Shown: positions 43,331 to 54,558 of the stretch, in pieces
Numbering within the stretch: the first letter of the stretch is position 1
Layout: each line of letters begins with the position of its first letter
Assembly (NCBI GenBank): GCA_030522415.1
Contig: CM060109.1
Coordinates: 26,027,801 to 26,091,800 of the forward strand
Length of the DNA: 64,000 nt
Reading direction: 5' to 3'
From: Channallabes apus
Lineage: Eukaryota; Chordata; Actinopteri; Siluriformes; Clariidae
Position numbers and translations under genes: made by a program
The notes under the pieces: generated by a model
What the model was told of the DNA's origin: nothing
The model's input: the letters and a program-made list of their open reading frames with translations, nothing else
The model's database searches: none

Positions 43331-44500
43331 ACTTGTCTTTGGCCTTTGATACTGTTGATCACAACATTCTGCTTCACAGATTACGTCACATTGTTGACTC
43401 TGTTTACAACTGGTTCTCATCTTATCTTACTGAAATAACAGGGCATGTTGCCCTGGGAGAGGCTAAATCCGCTATACACAATGTCACCTGTGGTGTTCCT
43501 CAGGGCTCTGTGCTCTGTCCCATTTTGTTTATATTGTATATGCTTCCCCTGGGCTGTATCATCAGCCAGCATGGTATTTTATTTCATTGCTATGCTGATG
43601 ATACTCAGCTCTACCTCAGGATAAATTCAACCTCCTTGTCTACTCTGCCATCATCCACTTTGACCATCGTTTGGATGAGATAAAGTCATGGATGAAGCAA
43701 AAATTCCTGCAGCTGAACAGCTCTAAGACTGAAGCTATTTTAGTAGGCACCCCACACCAGGTTAGGACATCTAACATCACCAGTATTACCTTTTCTGGTC
43801 AGGATATCCCATTGTCAACATCCATTATAAACCTTGGGGTTAAAATGGACTCTCATTTGATGTATGAGGCTCATGTCAAACATCTATGTAAAACGTCTTA
43901 TTTCCACCTCAGGAATATAGCAAAACTGCGTCCAGCACTCACGTTTGCTGATGCGGAAAAGTTTGCGTTTGTCTCCTCCAGGCTGGACTTCTGCAATGCA
44001 CTTGCAGAAGGGGGACTATTTGAAAAACCCTTCAAAAGCTGCAGTACATTCAGAACAGTGCTGCTAGGATCCTGATAAGAGGGCGTAAATACGACCATAT
44101 TACGCCCATTCTTAAATCTCTTCACTGGCTCCCTGTTTCATTTAGAATTGATTACAAAGTTGCCCTTTTTACCCACCAGTGTGTTTATGGGGATGCCCCT
44201 CCCTACCTTAAAGAACTTATTACCTCACATACGTCCACACGCAATCTCCGCTCTGCATCAGTACATCTTTTGAAAACTCCTAAGACTAAACTTCATACCA
44301 TGGCAGATTGAGCTTTTTGCTCAGCTGCCCCCAGACTGTGGAATGCTCTCCCTGAGTATCTGAGGACACCACAGACTGTTGATGCTTTTAAATTTGGTCT
44401 TAAAACTTATCTTTTTAACAGGTCAAATTTCGGGTCAAATTAATTTTGTAGCACTTTGAGATTTGCTTCAAATATAAAATGTATTATTATTATTATTAAC
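43331..44500 (+). pseudogene. 5'-truncated LINE (L2/Rex-like), plus strand
   Basis: Begins inside [50 protein letters not shown], then DEIKSWMKQKFLQLNSSKTE and NLGVKMDSHL in a second frame, then TSRLDFCNAL and LHWLPVSFRIDYKVAL in others. It ends with 'gtagcactttgagatttgc' and an (ATT)n tail at 44478-44500, the usual 3' end of such LINEs. It abuts the 5' edge of copy B1. Confidence 0.78.
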
Positions 44501-45010
44501 TTCCCTTAGATTAAAGAACCTATTTGGATGAGTAGTGAACACTTTTATCTAACAATAAAGTCCAGTTGCCCAGCTTAAGTCTCAGACTTTCTCCAGCTCC
44601 ACATTCATTGAAATTGAGGATATTCATTGAAATATAAGACCAATTGAGGATGGGTACTGTTCATTAGCCACATGACATCTCTGAACGTTAGTGCAGCTCA
44701 TTTAGAGCCAAATATGCTGCAAAATTCTAATTTTACTTGTCACATACACAGTACGATATGCAGTGAAATGCTTATATGGCCGCCAGTGACCTTAAAAAAC
44801 AAAAGCTAAGAAATATAGATAAAAAATAAATATGAATAATGTAGCGCGGCCACATAAAGGGACATTTAAGCAATTTCCCTTTGGGATTAATAAAGTTCTT
44901 TGAATCTTTGAATCTTGAATTTTATATACAGGCAAATAATTGAAGAGCTAATGCTGCTCACCTGTAGTCTGTGATGTGCCCTAGCGGTTTTATATTCTCC
45001 CCTATGACAG
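44501..45010. repeat. LINE-tail remnants
   Basis: 44712-44775, reversed, matches the tail at 9235-9297 ('gcatttcactgcat...tgtgtatgtgacaa'). 44868-44935 has 'gcaatttccctttgggatta ataaagttctttgaatc', the 3' tail of the jockey-type LINE whose coding part lies at 45714-47870. The rest is unassigned. Confidence 0.5.
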
Positions 45011-45605
45011 TGTTGGTCACCGGGCACGCTCCCACACGCATGCGCGATCGCGACGCGAGGGAACCCGGATGCAACTGATCACGTGTGCCGGCATAAAGCC
45101 GGAACCTGCGAGGTAGCCGGCACGGAGAGATTACCCCAGCGCGCTGTTTGTTTAGAGAGAGAGAGAGTTAGTTTGTTGCTTCCACACGGATGATCATTGG
45201 TTGGATTTATCTCATTGGACACTCACTTTTCACCTCTCATTCCGTTACTCGAGCCCCCGGAGTTGTCATCTTTCCTGGTGAGGTCGAGATTAATCTCTCC
45301 AATTCATATTTTCATATCCGCAATACAATACACTCTGGACTTCCACTCATACACACACACCCCTGCATACACCATACACTTTGTTTATTTCTGTATATAT
45401 TGGTTTCGGTGCACCGTGTTTGTTTGGTTATTGGTTTGTTTTGTATAATACACTTTGGTTTATTTCACTATTTGCTCTTGTGTTGCGTCTATTATTGTCC
45501 CGCCGCGGTTGCGCAATACCGGAAGTGGTGTTTTCCAGCTCATACCTAGATTCCCGAATCCGTATTTGTGTAACAAAAGGTTTTATAATAATCCAAGCGT
45601 TACAA
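45011..45605 (+). other. LTR-like or promoter-like block, uncertain
   Basis: Starts TGTTGGTCACCGGGC and ends near TGTAACA or GCGTTACA. It has a CpG-rich first part, a 'gcataaagcc' TATA-like motif and later AT-rich sequence, as in a solo LTR. No target duplication or internal region was found, so the call is weak. Open frames of 75-119 codons here have no known domain. Confidence 0.3.
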
Positions 45606-45713
45606 TAAAGAGAAATAGAAAATAAATTTAACTAGGATAAAAATATACTGTACAAATAAGGACATTCTGTGGAACAGTTTGGGCAGTATGCAAATTGTAG
45701 TGGGTCCAGTGTG

Positions 45714-45896
45714 TCAGGTAGTGAAGAAATGAAGAAGTCTGACCAGCCATTCAAAGCACTTCATCACTACTGAGGTGAGGGCTACAGGGCGATAGTCATT
45801 GAGAGAAGCAGGATGAGGTTTCTTCGGGTCGGGAACAATGATGAACTCTTTGAAGCATGTGGGGATTACTGACTGAGATAAAGAGAGGTTGAATAT
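45714..45896 (-). pseudogene. Jockey-type LINE RT fragment, left of Tc1
   Basis: Minus strand reads [17 protein letters not shown] then [20 protein letters not shown], the RT start of a fish LINE. It is continuous, apart from a few bases, with 47452-47870 on the far side of the Tc1 at 45897-47449. Confidence 0.78.
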
Positions 45897-47449
45897 CAGG
45901 GAGTGCAGAATTATTAGGAAAATGAGTATTTTGTCCACATCATCCTCTTTATGCATGTTGTCTTACTCCAAGCTGTATAGGCTCGAAAGCCTACTACCAA
46001 TTAAGCATATTAGGTGATGTGCATCTCTGTAATGAGAAGGGGTGTGGTCTAATGACATCAACACCCTATATCAGGTGTGCATAATTATTAGGCAACTTCC
46101 TTTCCTTTGGCAAAATGGGTCAAAAGAAGGACTTGACAGGCTCAGAAAAGTCAAAAATAGTGAGATATCTTGCAGAGGGATGCAGCACTCTTAAAATTGC
46201 AAAGCTTCTGAAGCGTGATCATCGAACAATCAAGCGTTTCATTCAAAATAGTCAACAGGGTCGCAAGAAGCGTGTGGAAAAACCAAGGCACAAAATAACT
46301 GCCCATGAACTGAGAAAAGTCAAGCGTGCAGCTGCCAAGATGCCACTTGCCACCAGTTTGGCCATATTTCAGAGCTGCAACATCACTGGAGTGCCAAAAG
46401 CACAAGGTGTGCAATACTCAGAGACATGGCCAAGGTAAGAAAGGCTGAAAGACGAGCACCACTGAACAAGACACACAAGCTGAAACGTCAAGACTGGGCC
46501 AAGAAATATCTCAAGACTGATTTTTCTAAGGTTTTATGGACTGATGAAATGAGAGTGAGTCTTGATGGGCCAGATGGATGGGGGCAGAGAAAAGGGCAGA
46601 GAGCTCCAGTCCGACTCAGACGCCAGCAAGGTGGAGGTGGAGTACTGGTTTGGGCTGGTATCATCAAAGATGAGCTTGTGGGGCCTTTTCGGGTTGAGGA
46701 TGGAGTCAAGCTCAACTCCCAGTCCTACTGCCAGTTTCTGGAAGACACCTTCTTCAAGCAGTGGTACAGGAAGAAGTCTGCATCCTTCAAGAAAAACATG
46801 ATTTTCATGCAGGACAATGCTTCATCATACGCGTCCAAGTACTCCACAGCGTGGCTGGCAAGAAAGGGTATAAAAGAAGAAATACTAATGACATGGCCTC
46901 CTTGTTCACCTGATCTGAACCCCATTGAGAACCTGTGGTCCATCATCAAATGTGAGATTTACAAGGAGGGAAAACAGTACACCTCTCTGAACAGTGTCTG
47001 GGAGGCTGTGGTTGCTGCCTCCCAGAATGTTGATGGTGAACAGATCAAAACACTGACAGAATCCATGGATGGCAGGCTTTTGAGTGTCTTTCCAAAGAAA
47101 GGTGGCTATATTGGTCACTGATTTGTTTTTGTTTTGTTTTTGAATGTCAGAAATGTATATTTGTGAATGTGGAGATGTTATATTGGTTTCACTGGTAAAA
47201 ATAAATAATTGAAATGGGTATATATTTGTTTTTTGCTAAGTTGCCTAATAATTATGCACAGTAATCGTCACCTGCACCCACAGATATCCCCCTAAAATAG
47301 CTAAAACTAAAAACAAACTAAAAACTACTTCCAAAAATATTCAGCTTTGATATTAATGAGTTTTTTCGGTTCATTGAGAACATGGTTGTTGTTCAATAAT
47401 AAAATTATTCCTCCCAAATACAACTTGCCTAATAATTCTGCACTCCCTG
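45897..47449 (+). mobile_element. Tc1-like element, CAGGGAGTGCAG ends
   Basis: Left CAGGGAGTGCAGAATTATTAGG (first 20 bases cagggagtgcagaattatta) and right cctaataattctgcactccctg form the inverted repeats. Inner copies 'gtgtgcataattattaggca' at about 46076 and 'ttgcctaataattatgcaca' at 47242 give an IR/DR structure. The right flank is TA; at the left the TA is separated from the end by one extra base. It lies within the LINE RT. Confidence 0.88.
46115..47121 (+). pseudogene. Tc1-like transposase with one frameshift
   Basis: 46115-46395 encodes the DNA-binding part (MGQKKDLTGSEKSKIVRYLA, RDHRTIKRFIQNSQQGRKKR). A shift near 46396-46405 moves to the frame 46426-47121: LWTDEMRVSLDG (Asp), QDNASSYASKYST (Asp), SPDLNPIENLWSIIK (Glu), ending KKGGYIGH-stop. 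The catalytic triad is intact and only the shift is visible as damage. The family is distinct from the 340-aa Tc1 copies. Confidence 0.85.
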
Positions 47450-47451
47450 TA

Positions 47452-47870
47452 TATGAACACAGGTGCTAGCTGGTCTGCGCCGGCTCTGAGGACTCGACCT
47501 GAGGTGCCCTCCGGTCCTGCTGCTTTACTCGTGTTCCTGAAGGCTCTCCTCACGTCATGCTCAGAGATGATGAACGCATTTCCGGTGCAAGCAGTGTCCA
47601 TTAGCGCCGCTAGCATTAGCATCGCTTGTGTCTTTAGCTGCAGCCTCGAAGCGAGAATAGAAGGTGTTCAGCTCGTCTGCCAGAGTCACGTCCGCATTCG
47701 TCATACCGGATGTTGATGCTTTATAGTCCGTTATTGTTCTTAGTCCCGGACACATGCTCCTAGAGTCACTCTGTTGGAGTTGTGAATCTAGTTTCCTCCC
47801 ATAGCGCTGCTTCGCCTCTTTCACCACTTTTCCGCACGTTGTAAGACATTGGCGAGCAGGATGCTAGGCA
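47452..47870 (-). pseudogene. Jockey-type LINE fragment, right of Tc1
   Basis: Minus strand gives VKEAKQRYGRKLDSQLQQ, SGMTNADVTLADELNTFYSR, then ISEHDVRRAFRNTSKAAGPE and SGRVLRAGADQLAPVF, the region just before the RT piece at 45714-45896. One frame change lies between the two parts. Confidence 0.75.
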
Positions 47871-48066
47871 GAGGTGTGCGGTGTGTACAAATGAATTCAA
47901 GAGCAATAACCTTTAAGGTTTTTGCCCTAATGGGGGTCTCTCAATTCATCTCTTAAATAATTTTTCAAATTAGACTCAACATTTGTATTCTTATAAATGT
48001 TTTTCAGATCTCGGCCAAAATTTTAGCTGTAATCTCTATTCAGATTTTATAATAAATATAAATTTC
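47871..48066. other. No recognisable feature
   Basis: Short AT-rich stretch between the LINE fragment and the SINE target duplication at 48067. Confidence 0.5.
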
Positions 48067-48269
48067 ATAATACTAGACCGTCGCCTTGCACCTCCAGGGT
48101 CCGGGTTCGATTCCCGGCCAGGCTCGATTCCCGTCTCTGTGTGCATGGAGTTTGCATGTTCTCCCCGTGCTTGGTGGGTTTCCTCCGGGTACTCCGGTTT
48201 CCTCCCACAGTCCAAAGACATGCAGATTAGGCTCATTGGCGTTCCCAAAATTGACCATACTGTGTGAAT

Positions 48270-48304
<35 letters not shown>

Positions 48305-48689
48305 CTGCGATGGATTGGCACACTGTCCAGGGTGTACCCTGCCTTGTGCCCCGAGTCTCCTGGGATGGGCTCCAGGGGTCTCATTTATCAAGCGTGCGTA
48401 AAAAAAGTTCTAAACTAGTGCATATACCAACAGCCGTAAGCACAAGAAAGTTGGGAGTTATCAAACGTGAGTACGCACAGCTGTACGAAATGACTGATGA
48501 TGAATCGCACTCCTTCTAAATTGTGTGCGTGTGCATAGTAATTTAAATTTGCATACAGAAACGCCCTCAAATGACCTTATTTGGCAAACAACCTTCCTTA
48601 TAAAAACCCAATGCCACCAGGGCACTATAGAACCGTTATCATGGATCCCGTGAAGAGAGGAAAGAAAAAAAAACTTCAAAGACAAAGAA

Positions 48690-49303
48690 ATGGAAGTGCT
48701 TTTAAATGAGGTACAATGTTATAAGACAGTTTTGTTTGCTGCTTTTTCAGGCGGAATGTCAAAGATAAAAAAAGTCTTGGCATGGGGACAGGTTACTAAT
48801 GCGGTAAATGCCATCTCACCTTTATGTAGAACTACTGCAGAGGTCAAGAAAAAGTGGTTTGATTTGAAAGTGTCCTCTAAAAAAAGAATTGCAGCCCACA
48901 GAAGAGACATCGGTGCCACGGGAGGAGGCCAGAGTCTTATTTCCCGATGGTGACACTGAAAGTGCAATCCCATCAACTGCAGGAGAGGCCGAGCCATCCG
49001 AAAATGGTTAGTAGGTTTTCAAATGTTTGTGTTGCGATATATTATTCATAGATAAATAACACACACATTGCAAATGATTTGGATTGTTCATTTAACATTT
49101 ATTTTATAGATCTGCCAGTTTTGCCAGGTCCTGCTCCGCCTGCCACTTCAGCGCGTCCGATGCGTTTCGAGCCACGAGTCCAGGAGGAATTAGTGAGCGG
49201 CATTGCAAGCATAAAAGAGGAACTGCACCAAATCAATGTGGACTTGAGGAACATTAGTGATTCACTAAATGCATCATGCAAGTTCAATAAAAGCTCCAAG
49301 TGA
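48690..49303 (+). pseudogene. Harbinger Myb/SANT-like protein, two exons, one frameshift
   Basis: Exon 1 starts at 48690 (MEVLLNEVQCYKTVLFAAF) and contains a trihelix-like SANT segment with WGQVTNAVNAI and TTAEVKKKWFDLK, the conserved Trp residues of the fold. The frame shifts near 48915 (Gly-rich run), after which EEARVLFPDGDTESAIPS continues to a GTTAGT donor at 49007. Exon 2 begins at 49110 and codes RPMRFEPRVQEELVSGIA and a coiled-coil-like end (IKEELHQINVDLRNISDSLN), stop at 49303. In the family this protein binds the ends and carries the transposase to the nucleus. Confidence 0.72.
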
Positions 49304-49616
49304 TCTCACCATTTTCTCACAATTACTCCTTATTGTGAAACACATTTAGAACCGTTCGATTATCCCTGCTCTTAGCTGCACGGCCACAACATTTGGCATC
49401 GGGTCGAAACCTTCTGCCATGTGGCAATCTTCTTGTATCGGCATCTCATCCAGTGGTATACCGTTTTTAATGGCAATATTATGCAGCACACTGCATGCTT
49501 TAACTATATAGAACACCTAAAGCAAATTGATATTGTATAATGAATCAAATAATTATGTATACAGTATATTATAAATATTGTAGTTATAAAATATAATTAA
49601 AACTTACTTTAAATAT

Positions 49617-50580
49617 TTAAACATTCAAAACCTTGTTGGGTTTGTATTGCAATGTGCCTCCTCTGCCTGACAGACACAGCCATCGAGCCTTCAGCAAGCC
49701 TATTGCATGTTCTACTGTGCTTCTTGTGCGCTCATGTGCTCGGTTGTAATTCAGCTCCTTTTGGGATAGAAGGTTTACCACTGGGGTCATCAGCCAGGAT
49801 TTAAGGGCATATCCTCGATCCCCTGCAATGATGTAGATTAAAATACAGTACATTATATGGTGTTGAGAAGTCATCTAATTTTACAATTATTTTTAAATCC
49901 TGATTAATCGTTACACACTTACCAATAAGCCAGCCTTCTCCAGCAGCGCTTTGCTGAAGACGAAGTCCCTATGAAGGAATCATGTGTACCTCCCGGGCTG
50001 TTCGCAACGACATTTAGCAGGTTCAAGTGTGCATCACAGATTACCTACACGATAGCCTTTTCTATTTACTGTACAAATGCATATTCATCAGCAGTAGGAG
50101 CTTTCAGGGCAACATGTGTGCAGTCAACTACCCCTATTACACTTGGAAATCCTGTGATGTTATAGAAGTCGGTCATAATTTTTGTCCTTTGCGCTGCGGT
50201 GTTTGGAAACGTAATGTATTGTGATGTAAGTGATATAATTGCATGTAAAACGTGTGGCATAATTCGGCTCACGGTGGGTTGAGAAATACCAGACTTGTCA
50301 CCAATTTCCCTTTGAAATGTGCCTGTGGCTAAAAAGCCAATAGTAGAAAGAACCTGAGTGTGCACGGGGACTGCACTGGTGCACTTTGTCGGCCTCTAAA
50401 AAAAGGTTGCGAGAACTGCTGACACAAATCAAGCAAAATTGCCCTTGGCAAACGAAAACGACTAATGAGCCACTCATCACTCTCAGCGAGTAAGTCTGTG
50501 CGGTCCCTGAAAACGCGATCTCTGCGCAAAAGTGCTTGTTGCAAATCTTCAAGAAGCGCAAGGTCTGCCATTGTAAGCAA
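49617..50580 (-). pseudogene. Harbinger (HARBI1-like) transposase, broken
   Basis: N-terminal part 50580-50329 (MADLALLEDLQQALLRR, WLISRFRLPRAILLDLC), then 50365-50066 in another frame (GDKSGISQPTVSRIMPHVL, a helix-turn-helix; IGVVDCTHVALKAPT, first catalytic Asp), and 49874-49617 (GDRGYALKSWLMTPV, second Asp; VEHAIGLLKARWLCL, Glu). The stretch 49880-50065 between the catalytic parts is readable only in pieces. A one-base shift near 50350 separates the first two. DDE residues all remain visible. Confidence 0.82.
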
Positions 50581-50980
50581 TGTATTTCCAAAATTTTATG
50601 GATTAAAATGGATTTTATATTATTCACAGTTCCAGATAACTAAGAATCACCTGTTGTATTCAATTATTCAATGTATCAATTTATTAACACTGACATTTTA
50701 ATGGTGAAGTTTAAGGGCACTGGGTTTATATGTGATTACAGTTCTCTACCACTAGGGGATTCTGCTTACGCACAGTCAGGAGTTCTTCTAAATGTGCGCA
50801 CATTTTCACGCACACGTACAAATTAATGAATCGCATTCTATTAGTAGAATTGTGCGTACGCATGATGTACACATAAAACCGTGCGTACGCACGCTTGATA
50901 AATGAGACCCCAGGTCCCCGCGACCCTAAATACAGGATAATGCGGTATAGAAGATGAATGAATGAATGAATAATACTAGA

Positions 50981-51186
50981 CAGACCTGTTTGTGTTTTTG
51001 GCTTTGTAGGCAATAATCGTTCATTGAAAATTAAATAATGAATTGAATTAAATGCTTGTTTAAAGCAGTCACATATGGCTGGATGTCAACATTTAAAATT
51101 TAATCATATTTGAAGTCAATTATGTGATAATTACTGTGAGCAGCAAGTATAGCAGATATTGTGAGCAATAAACTGGAGTTCAAACA
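50981..51186. other. No recognisable feature
   Basis: AT-rich flank to the right of the split SINE. Confidence 0.4.
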
Positions 51187-51662
51187 GATGTTCAATTCAA
51201 TGTTTGCCACGCGTTAGATTACTTGTTACATCAAAAAAGTAATCCATGTACGCGTTACATGCGTTAGAGTACTTGGATTACTTTTTTGACTCGCGGTGAG
51301 AAGCGGTGTTGGGCACTGTGAGTCGCTGCAAGGTCCGCGAAGACCGACGCGCGGAAAGATGGAAACGTAATCACAACTGTAAAACTCACGGTGAATCATG
51401 ATGAACCGTACTTACGGCCACCACGCAAAACCATGTAGGTGAGACCGGGTTATTGTAGTTAACAGATTATGGGCCAAACTTCTATGAGTGATGATGGTAG
51501 AATAATTATAAAGGTCTTGACTAAAACAGCATGCATGAGGAATCTCAAAGGAGTTTTCATTTTCTGCAATGGAGAAGTACTCTAACTAGTTACTTATATC
51601 GGTAAGTAACGCTGAAATGTAACTTTTTTATTTTATTTTGTAAAATAACTGTAGGAGAACTA
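51187..51662. repeat. Repeat with 'acgcgtta' subterminal motifs
   Basis: 'ccacgcgttagattacttgt' and 'gcgttacatgcgttagagtacttg' near 51210-51280, and 'ctctaactagttacttatatcggtaagtaac' near 51580-51610, are inverted relatives. This is typical of a common fish non-autonomous DNA repeat ('aacgcgttactaag' family). Boundaries are not defined. Confidence 0.4.
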
Positions 51663-52045
51663 CAGTGGGTAAAAATTTTATTTAGTCAGCCACCAATCGT
51701 GCAAGTTCTCCCACTTAAAAAGATGAGAGAGACCTATAATTTTCATCATAGGTGTACCTCAACTATGAGAGACAAAATAAGGGGAAAAAAATCCAGAAAA
51801 TCACATTGTAGGATTTTTAAAGAATTAATTAGCAAATTATGATGGAGAATAAGGATTTGATCACGTACAAACAAGCAAGTTTTCTTGCTCTCACAGGCCT
51901 GTAACTTCTTCTTTAAGAGACTCCTCTGTCCTCCACTCATTACCTGTATTAATGGCATCTGTTATCAGTATAAAAGACACCTGTCCACAACCTCAAACAG
52001 TCACACTCCAAACTCCACTATGGCCAAGACCAAAGAGCTGTCAAA
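51663..52045 (+). mobile_element. Tc1-like 5' end, truncated
   Basis: Starts 'cagtgggtaaaaattttatttagtcagcca' (in two pieces), a Tc1 inverted-repeat end. It runs through the untranslated region to the transposase start MAKTKELSKDY at 52020-52052. It is then cut by LINE tail sequence. No catalytic part remains. Confidence 0.7.
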
Positions 52046-52760
52046 GGATTACATTGAATTGAATTCAGTTTTATTTGTATAGCGCTTTTAACAATTGACA
52101 TTGTCTCAAAACAGCTTTACACAATCAAAAGAATGATTTAAGTTTGTATGGAATGTGAATGTGTATGAATCAAAATGGTCAGATAGTCCCTGGTGAGCAA
52201 GCCCGAGGGCGACAGTAGCAAGGAAAAACTCCCTGAGATGGTAATAGGAAGAAACCTTGAGAGGAACCAGACTCAACAGGGAACCCATCCTCATCTGGGT
52301 GAAATAGATAGCAGGAAATTATCTGCATTTATACAGTGTTAAGTGTTAGGTTCAGCTATAATAGTTGATGTTAATTGATGTTATAATAGTTGATGTAAAA
52401 TGGAGTCCAGTAGTTATTGGAGACTCAGATAGACTTGTAGAAAGTTCCAGTCCTGAACTATCGAATTGTCAAGTCCTCAGAGAAACAGCTGACAACACCA
52501 GTCGAGGCCAGAACCATCTTCTAAGTAGAGAGAATCATCCCCAGACACCAGACGCATCCCAAAGAGACACACGGGGCATCCATGCGACGAGACCTCCAAC
52601 CAGAAACGGGGCACCAGGATGGATCAGACAGGTCCGGAGGGCAGAGGGAGTCTGGATCACTGGCAGCTCAGGAACGACATGTGTAGCTTGATAGAGAGAG
52701 AGAGAGAAAGAGTGAAAGGGGGAGACAGGGGGAGAGAGGAAAGAGAAAAAGGGGGAGAAA
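52046..52760 (-). repeat. LINE 3' UTR fragment inserted in Tc1
   Basis: The tail 'attgaattgaattcagtttt atttgtatagcgc' at 52051-52090 and the 'gaaaaactccctgagatgg' block at 52223 match the L2 3' UTR of copy A1. 52360-52690 matches 29420-29740. The purine-rich end (gagagagagagaaagag..., 52690-52760) resembles 38965-39020 of copy B1. Confidence 0.7.
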
Positions 52761-52969
52761 CTGAAAAAAACATGTTGAAATAAAAATGTTTGAATTTTTC
52801 TGCATTGCAATTTGATCTGAATTGAAAAAAATCCTTAGAGCATTTACAATGTTTGAAATTTTTGCCACTGCAATTTATTGTGGTTGTATATTTCAAGTGA
52901 AAAATGTAATTCAAGCATTTAAAATTCAATGCAAAAATATTCAAGTTAATAAATTGCTGTTCAAAAATA

Positions 52970-53140
52970 TTTTCAGGTGTTAAAAATACAATCTTTATTA
53001 TTTTTCAATCTTACAAATTCAAGTAACAAAATTCAGGTAGTAAAAATTCAAGTAACAAAATTCAGGTAGTAAAAATTCAGGTAACAAAATTCAGGTAGTA
53101 AAATTCAGGTCGCTAAAATTCAGGTAACAAAATTCAGGTC
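52970..53140. repeat. Minisatellite, AAAATTCAGGTARC units
   Basis: About eight imperfect units of 13-14 bases (aacaaaattcaggtagt / aaaattcaggtaac / aaaattcaggtcgct) in direct tandem order. It may be internal to a DNA repeat whose diverged non-tandem part lies at 52760-52970. Confidence 0.7.
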
Positions 53141-53144
53141 GCTA

Positions 53145-53400
53145 AGATGCTGGTCTTCACATCCGGGATATCACAGGAAGAGCAGTGAAGTGCCGCGTGA
53201 TGTTTCCCGTCAGGATGCTCTCTATGGTGCAGGAGTAGAAGTTCCTGAGCACCCTGGAGGGCAGTCTAAAGTCTCTCAAGCGTCTGAGGTGGTAGAGACG
53301 CTGCCGGGCTTTTTTCACCACGGTGTTGATGTGACAGGACCATGACAGGTCCTGCGTGATGTGAACACCGAGGTATCTGAAGCTATCAGTTTCTTTTCGT
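53145..53400 (-). pseudogene. Jockey-type LINE, RT C-terminal fragment
   Basis: Minus-strand codons DSFRYLGVHITQDLSWSCHI, NTVVKKARQRLYHLRRLRDF and RLPSRVLRNFYSCTIESILT form the end of the same LINE type found at 45714-47870. It starts and ends abruptly. Confidence 0.75.
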
Positions 53401-53690
53401 CTGCAGTTACTCTGATGTCACTCGCTGAACTGTTTGACTGCTTCCTAAATTAGTTTCTTCTGCTGTACAGAATTTTTCCACAGACTGGAACACTACCGAG
53501 CGCAGGGGCGGGAAACCCATCACTCTCACGTGTGAGTGAAAGAGCGCCGGCTTTGCTTTGAATATAGCGTTTACGGAATGGGGTAATTTTAACCGTTTAT
53601 TGTGCAACTGGCAACCCAGCCTTTCTGGAAAGTAGACTGCAGAGGGATCAGGAAGCACACTTTAAAGTGCATTGTGCCATAGTGGATTGT
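53401..53690. other. No recognisable feature
   Basis: No gene or repeat that can be named lies between two LINE fragments. Confidence 0.4.
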
Positions 53691-54175
53691 CACCGATTAA
53701 CTAGACCTCTACTGAGACTATGAGCTATACTGCAGGAAATGAGAGCAGCACCTTCCAGAGTGGGATGGACCAGAGCATATTACTTCATCGGACATCGCCT
53801 TCGCTAATTTAAACACCTCTTTAAAGTTACTCTTACTAACCTCTGACTGACGAAGGCGTATATCGTTAGCTCCAGCATGTACCACTATCTTAGAGAACCT
53901 GTGCTGTCCTAGAGCCCTAAGATTACCTGCTATGTCCGGTGCTCTGGCTCCCGGGATACACCTAACCACTGCCGCTGGCGCCCCTAAAGGTCTAGCTAAT
54001 GTCACGTGTCTCAGTATAGAGTCTCCTATAACCAGAGCTCTTTCAGGTTTCTCAGCGGGTGCATCACTGAAGAGAGCAAACCTGTTGGACACGTGAGGCG
54101 CAGAGGAGGAGTGCTCCGGTGGGCTAGCCTTAGCGTTAGCTTTGGCTGAACGAGTATGCCGCCGAGTCGTCACCC
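53691..54175 (-). pseudogene. L2-B ORF1 fragment with internal deletion (copy B2)
   Basis: Closely similar to 42299-42939. Block I LVIGDSILRHV and block III VHAGANDIRLRQSE are kept. The stretch carrying block V (Asp-x-x-His) is removed by a deletion joining at 53762-53770, at the repeated sequence gggatgga. The result is out of frame and lacks catalytic Asp/His. Confidence 0.8.
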
Positions 54176-54452
54176 GACGTGTGGGAACAATCTCCGACGT
54201 GTGGGAACATATTCCCTAAAGATCGTTCCGTCAGTTTAATTTCCGCGCTCTCACTAATCATGTCGTGTAATAAAATTATTAAGCCTATAAAAATCATGTC
54301 TCAGCATTTGAATTATCCCCAAAATAATTGAAATAAAATCGTAAGCATATTAAAAAAGGTCAAACATGAAATGCAATGACTGAAAACAGAAAATCAGAAA
54401 TTAATAAATTCATATGAACAGTTACACAAAAAAGCCTTATTACATTTACAAA

Positions 54453-54487
<35 letters not shown>

Positions 54488-54555
54488 CGAGATGTCAGCT
54501 TAATTGCCTAATGAAGGTAAGGCCTATTTAAGCAGTACTGAGTAAGACCAACACC
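54176..54555. other. Unassigned with (AAT)n tract
   Basis: A direct repeat 'cgacgtgtgggaaca' at 54175-54206 and (ATA)n at 54450-54483. No other feature. Confidence 0.5.
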
Positions 54556-54558
54556 TGC

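Larger units (their letters stand above)
48376..50910. mobile_element. PIF/Harbinger DNA transposon, 2535 bp
   Basis: The terminal inverted repeat begins GGGTCTCATTTATCAAGCG and is 25 bases and perfect. It is flanked by a 3-bp duplication CAG (48373-48375 and 50911-50913), confirmed by the uninterrupted SINE sequence 'ctccaggtccc' elsewhere. Two divergently oriented genes, a Myb/SANT-type protein (plus) and a transposase (minus), give the standard Harbinger layout. Both show frame changes. Confidence 0.92.
48078..50969 (+). mobile_element. Mermaid-like SINE, 5'-truncated, split by Harbinger
   Basis: Two parts, 48078-48375 and 50914-50969, together match the SINE at 587-965. It lacks the A box and starts within the tRNA head at 'ccgtcgcc'. 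It retains the B box gggttcgattccc. It is flanked by a perfect 11-bp target duplication ATAATACTAGA at 48067-48077 and 50970-50980, with the (GAAT)n tail adjoining the right copy. A CA/TG tract lies at 48270-48301. Confidence 0.88.

Noticed and set aside
45190..45549. 119-codon frame as a gene
   Set aside because: Hydrophobic, low-information translation of a TG/CA- and T-rich block with no recognisable domain or splice sites.
48073..48375. Coding frames in the SINE
   Set aside because: They are translations of the well-conserved repeat body seen also at 587-965.
53015..53140. CRISPR-like repeat array
   Set aside because: Units are contiguous 13-14-base tandem repeats without spacers, in a eukaryotic genome; it is a minisatellite.
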